DNA of 64,000 nt from contig CP054675.1 in assembly GCA_013348845.1 (NCBI GenBank), forward strand, positions 558,001 to 622,000, written 5' to 3'. The notes beneath the pieces were generated by a model, which was given only the letters and a program-made list of their open reading frames with translations, did not search any database and was not told the DNA's origin. Shown piece by piece: positions 1 to 9,339 of the stretch. The number at the start of each line of letters is the position of its first letter. Within the stretch, counting starts at the first letter, position 1. The stretch is from Candidatus Tepidiaquacella proteinivora. GTDB lineage: Bacteria > Bacteroidota > Ignavibacteria > Tepidaquicellales > Tepidaquicellaceae. The position numbers and the translations under genes are program-made.

Positions 1-632
1 TTCTCAATTTTAACCGGAATTACTAATCTGCCATCACGAAGAGAAATTATATCATCTCTCACTAAATCCTGGTCAGATACCTGATTTAGAATTCTGTTTA
101 AGGTTTTTCTTAAATGTTCAGATTTTTTATTTATTTCATTTCTTATTCTTTTCAGATTTACGGAGGCTGAGTCTTTTACCAAGCCATTATCATCTACTGT
201 AGATTCGATATGATACTCAATAGACTTTTCGTAGAATAATTCATTGGTTAATTTAAATAATAAATTATATCTCTCTTTATTTTCTTTATATGCTGAATAT
301 ATTTTATTTTTAACATTTTTCACAATTTTTAAAAAATCCAGAACCCATAACAGTTTTTCAGCTGGTATATAATAACCTTCAACATTCATACTACTTAAAA
401 TCTTTCTTATATCCTTTAAACCCGTAAAATCAATTCCACCTTCAATTAAAATCAAATCTTTCATTTCCTGAACCTTATTCAATTCATAATTCAAATCAGT
501 TAAATCAGTATAAAAAGGTATTTTATCGCATAAATCTTTCGCAGAATCAGAGTAGCAGAAAGATTTAATTTTATCAAGAATCTTATTAATCTCAAGTTTA
601 TCTGAAAGATTTTTTAATTGATTATCATTCAT
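1..632 (-). CDS. mutS2: Endonuclease MutS2, N-terminal part (runs off left edge)
   Basis: The minus-strand frame opens with ATG at 632-630 and stays open to the window edge (about 210 residues). The tail of the visible part, with RIRNEIN followed by DIISLRDGRLVIPVKIE, matches the conserved MutS2 clamp/lever region. The ATPase and Smr nuclease domains would lie outside the window. MutS2 is known as a MutS paralogue acting in recombination suppression and collided-ribosome rescue. Its start overlaps the CvpA stop in an ATGA arrangement, which suggests translational coupling. The cvpA-mutS2 neighbourhood is also seen in Firmicutes, which supports both calls. Confidence 0.85.
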   Translation of the reverse strand, partial: MNDNQLKNLSDKLEINKILDKIKSFCYSDSAKDLCDKIPFYTDLTDLNYELNKVQEMKDLILIEGGIDFTGLKDIRKILSSMNVEGYYIPAEKLLWVLDFLKIVKNVKNKIYSAYKENKERYNLLFKLTNELFYEKSIEYHIESTVDDNGLVKDSASVNLKRIRNEINKKSEHLRKTLNRILNQVSDQDLVRDDIISLRDGRLVIPVKIE

Positions 633-1159
633 TTATTAATATTTAAATCCGGAAAGAAAAAATTATTTAAATCCATAAATGACTTTTCTGAACCTGTTAT
701 ATATACTCTAATTGTTTCATAAACTTTAGGAGCAACATTCACTACATACGGATATGTTATGGATTTATCTTTATCTTGTTGAGTTAATATTTTTGCTGAA
801 TTTGCAAGTAGAAGCAATATACTTGCAATTAATAGACCTTTTAAAACTCCGAAAGCAAAGCCACCAACTTTATCAACAAATTTTGTAATGAAGTTAAGGT
901 TAGATATTTTTGAAGCAAAATATAAAGCAATGAGATAAATAATAATAATGATAGCACAAAAGGTAATAATGCTTAAAACTCTTTCATCGTAGTAAAATTT
1001 CTTCAAAGCATATACTAAACCCTGATGAAATCGTGTTGCAATATATAAACCAACAATAATAGCACCTAAAGAGAATATGGATTTTAATAATCCTCTTTTT
1101 AAATTAAGTAGTGCAGGAATCAAAATTAAAATAATTATTATAAAGTCTAAGTAATTCAA
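629..1159 (-). CDS. cvpA: CvpA family membrane protein
   Basis: This 176-residue protein has about four hydrophobic segments (roughly residues 4-20, 25-43, 62-83 and 100-122) followed by a soluble tail. That is the normal size and layout of CvpA. The first helices carry the family-like NLKRGLLKSIF stretch between TM1 and TM2. CvpA was named for colicin V production in E. coli; its wider role in envelope homeostasis is poorly defined. It sits between the YqeY-like gene upstream and mutS2 downstream, overlapping the mutS2 start by 3 bases. It is probably part of one minus-strand operon starting near 2351. Confidence 0.85.
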   Translation of the reverse strand: MNYLDFIIIILILIPALLNLKRGLLKSIFSLGAIIVGLYIATRFHQGLVYALKKFYYDERVLSIITFCAIIIIIYLIALYFASKISNLNFITKFVDKVGGFAFGVLKGLLIASILLLLANSAKILTQQDKDKSITYPYVVNVAPKVYETIRVYITGSEKSFMDLNNFFFPDLNINK

Positions 1160-1193
1160 ATTAAAAAGATGTATCTGTATAAAAAATTGTCAT

Positions 1194-1652
1194 TTAATTC
1201 TGTGTTGGTTGAATTTTAGACTTAACGATATCCTGAACTATTTTCCCATCAATTTTCCCTTTAAGTTCTTTCATTGCAAGCCCCATTATTTTCCCGAAAT
1301 CCTTAGGGGTTATTTCCGAAAAACCCGAAATAATATTATCTATAATTTTTTCAGCTTCCTGCACAGACAACTGTTCCGGCAAGTATCTCAAAATAATTTC
1401 TAATTGTTTTTTTTCTCTTTCAACCAAATCATTCCGCCCTGCTTGTTCAAACATTTCAATAGCTTCTTTTCTCATTTTTACCTGTTTGTTAAGAAGCTGA
1501 ATTTCTTCTTCCGGGTTCATTTCCCTGTTCATCCCGGATTTATCCATCTTTAATATTTCGGCACGAATTGAACGCAACGTTTCAGTCAATACAGCATCCT
1601 GTGCCTTCATTGCTTCTCTTAAGTCGTTATTAATTTTTTCCTTTAAGCTCAT
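1194..1652 (-). CDS. GatB/YqeY domain-containing protein
   Basis: This is a 152-residue stand-alone YqeY-like protein. It begins MSLKEKINNDLREAMKAQD and contains the typical RSIRAEILKMD, IEMFEQAGRNDLVERE, LRYLPEQLS and GKIMGLAMKELKGK segments, full length for the family. YqeY resembles the tail domain of GatB, the amidotransferase subunit that binds tRNA. The free-standing protein has no firm role, though a tRNA-linked function is often assumed. It starts 6 bases after the stop of the upstream TPR gene and is followed 34 bases later by cvpA, so co-transcription is likely. Confidence 0.88.
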   Translation of the reverse strand: MSLKEKINNDLREAMKAQDAVLTETLRSIRAEILKMDKSGMNREMNPEEEIQLLNKQVKMRKEAIEMFEQAGRNDLVEREKKQLEIILRYLPEQLSVQEAEKIIDNIISGFSEITPKDFGKIMGLAMKELKGKIDGKIVQDIVKSKIQPTQN

Positions 1653-1658
1653 ATTAAA

Positions 1659-2351
1659 TTATTTTGGTGGTGAATATCTTTCAAGTTGACCTAAATATTT
1701 CGATTTAGGAAATTCAGTCTTGAACTCTTCTATCAGCTTTTTTGTACCTTCATAATCTTTAGCAAGATATAAATTTTTAATAGCATTAAACAGATATTCA
1801 TCTGAATTTAATTGTTCTTTATTTACTTTGTAGGCTTTTTCAAATTCCTTTGCAGCATTTGTATAATCCCCTTTTGCTTCATAAACCGAACCTAATCCGG
1901 AATGTGAAGCAGCTTTAAGATATTCAACCCTACCGGAATAATCCTTATAATAATATTCTGCTTTGTCATAATCTTTAAGAGCCATAAAGGAATTAGCAAG
2001 AAGTATTTTTGCTGTTTCTCCACTTTCCGTTGATCCATAATTATCAACAATAAATAATAACCCTCTTGATTGTCCAAGTGAATCGCCATATATTGCCTGA
2101 TCATACGCACCAGTTAAATACACCTGCCTTACTTTCATTAACTCAGCAGAAGCTTCTTCATTTTCAGAAGATTTTTTCTTAACATATAAGATAGCAACTA
2201 CAACAACAACTAAAATTATTAATAAAGCTGAATAAAAATATTTCTTATTTTTATCAATAAAATCTGAAATAACAAGATAATAATTAAACAATTTGTTATC
2301 CTGGTGAATTTTTCTCTGGTGAGCGGATGTTTTCTTAAGTGTCTTAGCCAT
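1659..2351 (-). CDS. Membrane-anchored tetratricopeptide repeat protein
   Basis: This 230-residue protein has a basic N-terminus, one strong transmembrane segment near residues 40-58 and a C-terminal array of TPR-like helices (for example SFMALKDYDKAEYYYKDYSG and SHSGLGSVYEAKGDYTNAAKEFEKAY). The topology (short cytoplasmic N-terminus, one TM, periplasmic TPRs) resembles YfgM/YbgF-like envelope proteins in Bacteroidota. No enzyme motif is visible, so a scaffolding or assembly role is only inferred. It is the first gene of the minus-strand run TPR-yqeY-cvpA-mutS2. The ~90-base divergent gap towards the YgfZ-like gene presumably holds promoters for both directions. Confidence 0.8.
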   Translation of the reverse strand: MAKTLKKTSAHQRKIHQDNKLFNYYLVISDFIDKNKKYFYSALLIILVVVVVAILYVKKKSSENEEASAELMKVRQVYLTGAYDQAIYGDSLGQSRGLLFIVDNYGSTESGETAKILLANSFMALKDYDKAEYYYKDYSGRVEYLKAASHSGLGSVYEAKGDYTNAAKEFEKAYKVNKEQLNSDEYLFNAIKNLYLAKDYEGTKKLIEEFKTEFPKSKYLGQLERYSPPK

Positions 2352-2489
2352 TATATAAAATTTATTTAAAATATTAAAATTAATTATTATTCTTTAATTA
2401 TTAAAGTCTATTTTAACAAAGTTCATTTAATTTAAATTTCTTAATTGTTATCTTGCAAAGTATTTGTAATCTATTTCTTAATTGTTTTA

Positions 2490-3371
2490 ATGCTTGATTT
2501 ATCAGATAAATATTATAAATCTAAGGTTTCCTTAATCACTCTTGAAGGAAAAGACAGTTTATTATATCTCCAAGAATTAACTACAAATAATATTACAAAT
2601 TTACAACCTAACTTTGTAAAAATTACTTTATTATTAAATGAATCCGGTGGTCTTATAGATGTACTATATGTTTTCAATTATGACAATCAAGAGAACAAGA
2701 TAATAATTGCATATTCACATAATGAAGAAAAAGTAGTAAGATATTTAGAAAATAATATTAATAATAAAGATATAGTTATATCAAAAATGACCGAAAACTA
2801 CTATAAAGTTTTATTACTTTCATATAATACTTACAGTATATGTGCAGATTTAGGATTAAAAATACCAGTTGCAGATAAATTTACGCATAATGAAAATTGC
2901 ATTTCATTCTATGACGAAATTAACGAGTCAGTATGTATCTTAATCCCGGAAAGCAAAATGACGGAGTTTAATTCCAAAGCAAAAAAATATATTGAACTTA
3001 ATACTAATGATTTTAATTACTATCGTATTACAAGGCGAATCCCACAACATCCTTATGAAATTAATGAATCAATAAAACCAGAATCCTGTAATCTTGATAT
3101 TTATTTAAATAGAAAAACAATTAACACAAATGAAGAAGAAAACGATATAATTTTAAGAAATGAGATGCATTGTTTTTCTTCTTATAGCGAATTAAATCCT
3201 GAAGATTTAATATATAACAATGATAACAATTGTGGCTTTATTAGCAGTGTTGCTATTAAAGACAATATACATTATTGTTTAGCTTTCATATCCCCATTTG
3301 ATATCAAAATAAAAGACAAATATTACACTAAAATAAAGAGTGAAAAAAATTTTTTAAATTTCATAATATAA
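2490..3371 (+). CDS. YgfZ/GcvT-like folate-binding protein, degenerate
   Basis: The fold can be read from the N-terminal segment [20 protein letters not shown] followed by [18 protein letters not shown], which match the tetrahydrofolate-binding YgfZ/GcvT family (Fe-S protein maintenance). An ATG at 2490 gives a start matching the family (MLDLSDKYY). An in-frame start at 2445 would add 15 hydrophobic residues and looks less likely. The family signature KGCYxGQE, expected after the [13 protein letters not shown] segment, is missing and replaced by [10 protein letters not shown], so the conserved cysteine is lost. The protein may be a functional divergent member or a decaying one. It is followed 10 bases later by fbaB. 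Confidence 0.65.
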   Translation: MLDLSDKYYKSKVSLITLEGKDSLLYLQELTTNNITNLQPNFVKITLLLNESGGLIDVLYVFNYDNQENKIIIAYSHNEEKVVRYLENNINNKDIVISKMTENYYKVLLLSYNTYSICADLGLKIPVADKFTHNENCISFYDEINESVCILIPESKMTEFNSKAKKYIELNTNDFNYYRITRRIPQHPYEINESIKPESCNLDIYLNRKTINTNEEENDIILRNEMHCFSSYSELNPEDLIYNNDNNCGFISSVAIKDNIHYCLAFISPFDIKIKDKYYTKIKSEKNFLNFII

Positions 3372-3381
3372 AAAAACTACT

Positions 3382-4449
3382 ATGAATAACGAAATCATAA
3401 ATTTACTTGGAAAAGAAAATGAATACCTTTTAAATCATGAATGTAAAACTATCTCAAAAGATGTTTTACATTTACCTGGTCCGGATTTTATTGAAAGAGT
3501 ATTCAAAGATTCTGACAGAAATCCATCTGTATTAAGAAATTTACAATTAATCTTTAACACTGGCAGATTAAAAGGTACAGGGTATCTTTCTATTCTCCCT
3601 GTTGACCAAGGAATAGAACACTCAGCAGGCGCTTCATTTGCTCCAAATCCTTTATATTTTGACCCTGAAAATATAGTTAAATTAGCAATAGAAGGTGGTT
3701 GTAATGCAGTTGCCTCAACACTTGGTGTATTAGGTGCTGTTTCACGAAAATATGCATATAAAATTCCCTTTATATTGAAAATTAATCACAATGAACTACT
3801 CTCTTATCCAAACAAATATGACCAGATATTATTTGCAAATGTAAAGCAAGCATTTGATATGGGAGCGGTAGCAATAGGTGCGACTGTCTATTTTGGTTCA
3901 GAAGAATCAACAAGACAGATACAGGAAATTTCTGAAGCGTTTTCTTATGCACATGAATTAGGGCTTGTAACAATATTGTGGTGTTATCTCAGAAATCCCG
4001 CTTTCAAAATTAAAAATGATAAAGATTATCATGTATCAGCAGACCTGACAGGTCAGGCAAATCATTTAGGAGCAACAATTGAAGCAGACATAATTAAACA
4101 AAAGTTACCCGAAAATAATAGCGGATATCTTGCACTACCAAATTTCGGAAAAACACATAAACTCGTTTATGAAAAACTTACAACTGATAATCCAATAGAC
4201 TTAACGAGATATCAGGTAGTAAATAATTATATGGGAAGAATCGGATTAATCAATTCCGGCGGTGCTTCAACAGGAAAAGATGAAACAGATTTAACAGAAG
4301 CAGTTAAGACAGCAGTCATTAATAAACGCGCTGGTGGAATGGGACTAATCTCAGGGAGGAAAGCATTTCAGAAGCCAATGAAAGAAGGGATAAAATTACT
4401 TAACCTAATTCAAGATGTATATTTAGAAAAAAGTATAACAGTAGCATAA
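3382..4449 (+). CDS. fbaB: Class I fructose-bisphosphate aldolase (FbaB/DhnA type)
   Basis: This 355-residue protein matches the archaeal-type class I aldolase seen in E. coli FbaB. The diagnostic segment is [18 protein letters not shown], followed by [25 protein letters not shown] and the C-terminal phosphate-binding part [12 protein letters not shown] with [15 protein letters not shown]. The enzyme cleaves fructose-1,6-bisphosphate to DHAP and glyceraldehyde-3-phosphate through a Schiff-base lysine, without metal; the specific lysine was not assigned here. The length is normal. It acts in cytoplasmic glycolysis or gluconeogenesis and lies 10 bases after the YgfZ-like gene. Confidence 0.92.
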   Translation: MNNEIINLLGKENEYLLNHECKTISKDVLHLPGPDFIERVFKDSDRNPSVLRNLQLIFNTGRLKGTGYLSILPVDQGIEHSAGASFAPNPLYFDPENIVKLAIEGGCNAVASTLGVLGAVSRKYAYKIPFILKINHNELLSYPNKYDQILFANVKQAFDMGAVAIGATVYFGSEESTRQIQEISEAFSYAHELGLVTILWCYLRNPAFKIKNDKDYHVSADLTGQANHLGATIEADIIKQKLPENNSGYLALPNFGKTHKLVYEKLTTDNPIDLTRYQVVNNYMGRIGLINSGGASTGKDETDLTEAVKTAVINKRAGGMGLISGRKAFQKPMKEGIKLLNLIQDVYLEKSITVA

Positions 4450-4460
4450 AAAAAATAACT

Positions 4461-4577
4461 ATGAATAAACCGAAAAAGTTAGTCTTAAAAAAACACAGAA
4501 AAAAAGAGAAAAAGCGAAAAGAAAGGAAAAAATTATTACTCCAGCAGGCGAGTAATAAAAAGAAGGTGACCAACTAA
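4461..4577 (+). CDS. Very small, highly basic protein (38 aa), possibly ribosome-associated
   Basis: A 38-codon frame starts with ATG 11 bases after the fbaB stop and ends at TAA 4575-4577. The product is extremely basic: about half of its residues are Lys or Arg, with a core such as LKKHRKKEKKRKERKKLLL. Such composition is typical of small ribosomal proteins, and the KKHRKKxKKRKxR pattern is reminiscent of the AURKAIP1/COX24 (mS38-like) basic motif. That resemblance is by eye only. The purine-rich DNA could be chance, but the tight spacing after fbaB and the clean start and stop make it worth listing. Confidence 0.45.
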   Translation: MNKPKKLVLKKHRKKEKKRKERKKLLLQQASNKKKVTN

Positions 4578-4617
4578 TTAATTACTATTACTATTAATTC
4601 TGCTGAAATATACAATT

Positions 4618-6036
4618 TTGACTGAAACAGAAGCACAAAATAAAAAGAAATTTAAGATTGCATTAAATTCTTTATTTGCTGCTTTATTTATTGTCACAAT
4701 AAAGTTTATTGCTACTTATATCAGCGGAAGTATTGCAGTACTATCCGAATTATTTCACTCTTCCATTGATTTATTAGCTTGCACTGCTACACTTATATCA
4801 GTTAAATATTCCGCAAAGCCACCTGATAAGGGACATCACTACGGACACGAAAAGATTGAAAGTTTATCTGCACTATTTCAGGTATTAATACTGATTTTAA
4901 TGTGCATATATTTAATTTATGAATCAATTGATAGAATAATTAATCCTTATCATCCCAATATAAATATCTGGATATTCCTTGTAATAATCCTATGTATAGG
5001 TATTGATTACTCACGAGCGCGTGCATTAATGAAAATAGCACGAGAAACAAACTCACAAGCACTGGAAGCAGATTCTTTGCATTTTTCTTCTGATATTTTA
5101 AGCTCTGTATTTGTTTTAATAAGTATGGTATTTACATACTATAAAATTCCACCCTTGTATAAAGATGTTCCTTTAGCGGACCCCATAGCTGCTATAATCG
5201 TATCAGTAATAATATTTATAACTACTTTAAGACTCACGAAGAGAGCATTTAATTTACTGATGGATAAAGCCCCAGAAGAGTTATATGAAAAAATTAAAAA
5301 TATTATTTCAGAAAATAAAAGAATAGAAGGAATTAAATCTCTGAGAGTTAGAGTATCAGGCAGGAAAATATTTATTGATTCTCAAATCTTAATAGGACGG
5401 ACAAAAATGTTTGCAGAAGCTCACGATATTGTAAATGATATTGAAAATACAATTAAATCAATATATCCTGATTCTGATATTGTAATACACACAGAGCCGA
5501 TACCATCTAAGGATGAAACTCTAATTGATAAAATACGATTGATAGTAAATAAGGAAGGATATAAATGTCATGATTTATTTACATATAAAATTAACGATAA
5601 ATATTATACCGATATTCACATTGAGATGGATTCCAGAACTGACTTAAACATTGCACATAATAAAATTACCTTGCTTGAAGAAAAAATTAAAAAAGAACTT
5701 AAAGAAATCGAATATGTGCAAATTCATATAGATCCCTCTGCGCAAATGATACACGAAACAGAAGATATTACATCAGAATCAAAATCAATGATTGAAAAAA
5801 TTGAAAATATTTTAGAATTAAATTATAAAGATATTTATTACCACGATATTAGAATTTTCAATACACCAATGGGATTAAGATTATCATTTAATTTAGAGTT
5901 TGATGAGGATACAGAGTTTGATAAAGCACATAATACTATAAAAGAAATAGAGAGTAAATTAAGAAATGAATTTAAAAACAATGTACCACCTCTTACAAAT
6001 ATAATTATTCATCCTGAACCAAAAGGACATAAATAA
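4618..6036 (+). CDS. Cation diffusion facilitator transporter with three tandem C-terminal domains
   Basis: The 472-residue protein starts with TTG. The N-terminal ~210 residues form the six-helix CDF transporter. The metal-site motif HxxxD occurs in TM2 (ELFHSSIDLL) and again in TM5 (DSLHFSSDILSS), a pattern usual in Zn-type CDF exporters. A His-bearing loop (KGHHYGHEK) lies between TM2 and TM3. The cytoplasmic part is unusual: three successive ZT-dimer-like modules, near residues 215-300, 300-375 and 385-470, each with an AHD/AHN-type helix and an IHxxP ending. The family normally has one. It abuts the next gene (stop at 6036, start at 6037). Metal specificity is inferred only. Confidence 0.88.
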   Translation: MTETEAQNKKKFKIALNSLFAALFIVTIKFIATYISGSIAVLSELFHSSIDLLACTATLISVKYSAKPPDKGHHYGHEKIESLSALFQVLILILMCIYLIYESIDRIINPYHPNINIWIFLVIILCIGIDYSRARALMKIARETNSQALEADSLHFSSDILSSVFVLISMVFTYYKIPPLYKDVPLADPIAAIIVSVIIFITTLRLTKRAFNLLMDKAPEELYEKIKNIISENKRIEGIKSLRVRVSGRKIFIDSQILIGRTKMFAEAHDIVNDIENTIKSIYPDSDIVIHTEPIPSKDETLIDKIRLIVNKEGYKCHDLFTYKINDKYYTDIHIEMDSRTDLNIAHNKITLLEEKIKKELKEIEYVQIHIDPSAQMIHETEDITSESKSMIEKIENILELNYKDIYYHDIRIFNTPMGLRLSFNLEFDEDTEFDKAHNTIKEIESKLRNEFKNNVPPLTNIIIHPEPKGHK

Positions 6037-7044
6037 ATGATTAAAGAAATAAAAGTCGGAATAATAGGAGTAGGTCATCTTGGTGAAATGCATCTCAGGA
6101 ATATATTAGAAATCACAAGAGAAAATACAAATGTAAAGCTATCGGGAGTATATGATATAGATATAGAAAGATTGCACACTATTGAGAAAAGATATAAAAT
6201 AAAAATTTATAGCTCTTTAAATGAATTATTAAACGATGTAAATACAGTTTTAATTTCAACCCCAACGAATACTCATTTTGAAATTGGAAAATATTTTATT
6301 GAAAATAATAAAAATGTATTTATTGAAAAACCTGTAACATCAACATTAGAGGAAGCAAAAAAATTAAAACAGATTTCAGAAAATAAAGACATTGTAATTC
6401 AGATAGGCCATATAGAAAGATTTAATCCTGCTTTATTATCAGTAGAAAAATATGATATATCCCCTTTATTCATCGAGAGTCATAGATTATCACAATATAA
6501 TCCAAGAGGTACTGATGTGAGCGTTATACAAGATTTAATGATACACGATATAGATTTAATATTAAATTTGGTCAAATCTGAACTTATTAGTATAGACGCA
6601 AGCGGTGTACCTTTATTAACAGAAAAAATTGATATAGCAAATGCAAGATTAAAGTTTAAGAATGGTTGCGTAGTTAATGTAACTGCTTCAAGAATTTCAC
6701 AAAAGAAAATGAGAAAGATGCGTATATTTCAAAAAAATGCTTATATATCAATAGATTTTCAGGAAAATACAGCAGAGGTGTATTTATTAAAGAATTTAAA
6801 AGAAGTTTCAAAATTGAAACTAAAGAAAATTAAATTCCCTGAAATAGGAAAAGCAATTGTATATGATAAACCTGTGATAAAGCATAAAAACCCAATGAAA
6901 ATAGAGCAAATCAAATTTTTTGAGTGCATACTAAAAAATGAGAAGCCTATAGTATCAATCGAAGATGGTATTAAAGCAATTAAAGTTGCGGAAGAAATTA
7001 TAGAAAAGATTAAAGAATCACAAAAATTTATTTTAAATGCGTAG
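6037..7044 (+). CDS. Gfo/Idh/MocA family NAD(P)-dependent oxidoreductase
   Basis: The 335-residue protein begins with a Rossmann fold, IIGVGHLGEMH at about residues 9-19. It then shows the family STPTNTH segment, the VFIEKPVTSTLEEA motif with the conserved EKP lysine, and QIGHIERFNPAL. A catalytic-region MIHDIDLIL segment follows, as in sugar dehydrogenases of this family. The GHIERFNPA signature also occurs in UDP-GlcNAc 3-dehydrogenase-like members, so a nucleotide-sugar substrate is possible but unproven. It starts one base after the CDF stop and overlaps the metallophosphoesterase by 8 bases, so these genes are very probably co-translated from one mRNA. Confidence 0.85.
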   Translation: MIKEIKVGIIGVGHLGEMHLRNILEITRENTNVKLSGVYDIDIERLHTIEKRYKIKIYSSLNELLNDVNTVLISTPTNTHFEIGKYFIENNKNVFIEKPVTSTLEEAKKLKQISENKDIVIQIGHIERFNPALLSVEKYDISPLFIESHRLSQYNPRGTDVSVIQDLMIHDIDLILNLVKSELISIDASGVPLLTEKIDIANARLKFKNGCVVNVTASRISQKKMRKMRIFQKNAYISIDFQENTAEVYLLKNLKEVSKLKLKKIKFPEIGKAIVYDKPVIKHKNPMKIEQIKFFECILKNEKPIVSIEDGIKAIKVAEEIIEKIKESQKFILNA

Positions 7045-7903
7045 ATTTAAGATTGCACATATATCAGACTTACACATTGATTATAATGATAAAAATTTAA
7101 TCAAAGAATTTGAACTATTGTTAAAAAAAATTAATTCAAATAATGTAAATCACCTTATTATTACCGGTGATTTAATTCATAATCCAATAGAAAAAAATTA
7201 TTTTATTTTAAAAAATATTTTAAAAAAATATGGATTCTGGAGTTATAATAAATTAACAGTAACAATAGGAAATCATGAAATATTTGGTGGCGCAGAAAAA
7301 ACTCATACATTTCCCTATCAATGTAAATATACAAATTATAAAGAAAATGTTCATAGTTTTCTGGTGTTCTTTGAAAAAATTCTATCGAAAAACTCTTCTC
7401 CTAAATTTCCAATATTAAAAGAAATTTCTGATAATATTATTTTATTTATATTTAATTCAGTTGCTAATTGGTCAGCAAACAAAAACCCAATTGGTTCAAA
7501 TGGAAATGTTAATACTGAACAATTTAGAATTGCAAATAAAATTTTAAAAAATAACATTTTCATAAATCACATCAAAATTGCAGTCATTCATCACCATTTT
7601 TATTATACAGCAAATCATTTCTATGATGAGTTGCACAGGTTATGGTTATATTCTGAAAGAGATACAATGGTAATGCATAATTATAAAAAAGTACTTAATT
7701 TTCTAAAGAGAAATGACATTGACTTAATTTTACATGGGCACACTCATTACACGAATATATATAAGAAGAATAATATTACAATAATAAATAGTTCTGGTTG
7801 TTTAAAACCACTATCAAATGTTAAAAAAAGATTATTCACTCTGATTGAATTAGATAATAAAACAAAAAGAAGTGAATTTAAAACAAAAATAATTGAAGCC
7901 TGA
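7037..7903 (+). CDS. Calcineurin-like metallophosphoesterase
   Basis: This 288-residue protein carries all the metallophosphoesterase metal-binding motifs in order: ISDLHID (DxH) at about residue 10, ITGDLIHN (GD), IGNHEIFGG (GNHE), VIHHHF and LHGHTHYTN (GHxH). The family hydrolyses phosphomono- or diesters at a dinuclear metal centre, and the substrate cannot be read from sequence. There is no signal peptide, so it is cytoplasmic. The ATG lies inside the end of the oxidoreductase gene (8-base overlap) and the stop overlaps the start of the following nucleotidyltransferase by 11 bases. Such close nesting suggests co-expression. Confidence 0.88.
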   Translation: MRRFKIAHISDLHIDYNDKNLIKEFELLLKKINSNNVNHLIITGDLIHNPIEKNYFILKNILKKYGFWSYNKLTVTIGNHEIFGGAEKTHTFPYQCKYTNYKENVHSFLVFFEKILSKNSSPKFPILKEISDNIILFIFNSVANWSANKNPIGSNGNVNTEQFRIANKILKNNIFINHIKIAVIHHHFYYTANHFYDELHRLWLYSERDTMVMHNYKKVLNFLKRNDIDLILHGHTHYTNIYKKNNITIINSSGCLKPLSNVKKRLFTLIELDNKTKRSEFKTKIIEA

Positions 7904-9317
7904 AAAGATAAATATTGAAAGTTTAATATCACATCCTGTAATTAATAAAATCAAATCTATTGCAGAGAAAAAAAAGTTTAATGTATATATTGTAGGTGGA
8001 TTTGTTCGTGATAAATTACTTGGTATTGATTCAAATGACATTGACTTTATGATAATTGGAGATGCTATAAAATTTGCTAAAATCGTTTCTAAAGAGATAA
8101 ATGTTCCCCTACTTGCAGTTTATAAAAATTTTGGAACTGCTCTAATTAATTATAATGATTATAAAATTGAATTTGCTTCTGCGCGAAAAGAAAGTTATAA
8201 AAGAACCTCAAGAAAACCAATTGTAGAATATTCAAATCTTGATGATGACTTGTCCAGAAGGGATTTTACAATTAATGCGCTTGCTATAGATATACATAAA
8301 CCGGATATGATAATTGACAAATTTAATGGATTAACCGATTTAAAAGATAAAATAATCAGAACCCCACTTGACCCGGAAAAGACTTTCGACGATGACCCTC
8401 TAAGAATTATGCGCGCCATTAGATTTGCATCTGAGCTGAATTTTTCAATTGAGCAAAAAACTTTTGAAGCAATAAATAAATACGCAAACAGATTAAAAGA
8501 AGATTCTGTAGTTTCTCAAGAAAGAATTACAAATGAATTTTTATTGATTTTACAATCTAGTAAACCTTCTATTGGATTAAATTTAATGCTTCTATCGGGT
8601 GTAATGGATGTAGTTTTTCCTGAAATATCAAAACTATCAGGTGTAGAACAGTTATCGGATTATCATCATAAAGATGTATTTCATCACACACTTCAAGTTG
8701 TTGATAATGTCGCAAGAGAGACAGAAAATCTATGGTTAAGATTTTCAGCACTTGTACATGATATAGGAAAACCACAGACAAAAAAATTTGATAGCAAAAA
8801 TGGCTGGACTTTTCATGGTCATCCTGAACAAGGTGCAAGGATGATGAAAAATATTTTTCTTAAAATGAGATTACCTATGAATAAACTTGAATATGTAAAA
8901 AAACTTATTCTCTTGCATTTAAGACCTATCGCTTTAACAGAAGAAAATGTAACTGATTCAGCATTCAGAAGATTGGCTTCTGAGGCAGGTGAATATTTAA
9001 AAGATTTATTTTTACTATGTAGAGCCGATATCACTTCTAAAAATCAAGATAAAGTTCAGAAATATCTAAAAAACTTTGATAATGTAGAAAAAAGAATAAT
9101 TGAGGTTCAGGAAAAGGATAATTTAAGGAATTTTCAATCACCGGTAAGGGGTGACGAAATAATGGAGATATGTAATCTTAAACCTTGTAAAAAAGTAGGA
9201 ATTATTAAAAAGAAAATTGAGGAAGCAATTCTTGAAGGGATAATTCCTAATGATTATAATGCTGCAAAAGAATACCTTTTTAAAATAAAAGACGAAATTC
9301 TCTCACAAAAAGACTAA
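7893..9317 (+). CDS. cca: CCA tRNA nucleotidyltransferase / poly(A)-polymerase-type enzyme with HD domain
   Basis: This 474-residue protein starts with TTG inside the end of the previous gene. The N-terminal class II nucleotidyltransferase head shows YIVGGFVRDKLLG, the metal-binding DID in SNDIDFMI, and the RRDFTINALAID and DDDPLRIMRAIRFA motifs. An HD-superfamily domain follows in the middle (HHTLQVVDNVA and ALVHDIGKP) with a helical tail. These enzymes add or repair the 3' CCA of tRNA. Of the two tRNA genes in this window, tRNA-Leu lacks an encoded CCA, consistent with need for it. A poly(A) polymerase activity cannot be ruled out by eye. Confidence 0.9.
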   Translation: MKPEKINIESLISHPVINKIKSIAEKKKFNVYIVGGFVRDKLLGIDSNDIDFMIIGDAIKFAKIVSKEINVPLLAVYKNFGTALINYNDYKIEFASARKESYKRTSRKPIVEYSNLDDDLSRRDFTINALAIDIHKPDMIIDKFNGLTDLKDKIIRTPLDPEKTFDDDPLRIMRAIRFASELNFSIEQKTFEAINKYANRLKEDSVVSQERITNEFLLILQSSKPSIGLNLMLLSGVMDVVFPEISKLSGVEQLSDYHHKDVFHHTLQVVDNVARETENLWLRFSALVHDIGKPQTKKFDSKNGWTFHGHPEQGARMMKNIFLKMRLPMNKLEYVKKLILLHLRPIALTEENVTDSAFRRLASEAGEYLKDLFLLCRADITSKNQDKVQKYLKNFDNVEKRIIEVQEKDNLRNFQSPVRGDEIMEICNLKPCKKVGIIKKKIEEAILEGIIPNDYNAAKEYLFKIKDEILSQKD

Positions 9318-9339
9318 TCTTCAATAAAAAATAATCGTA

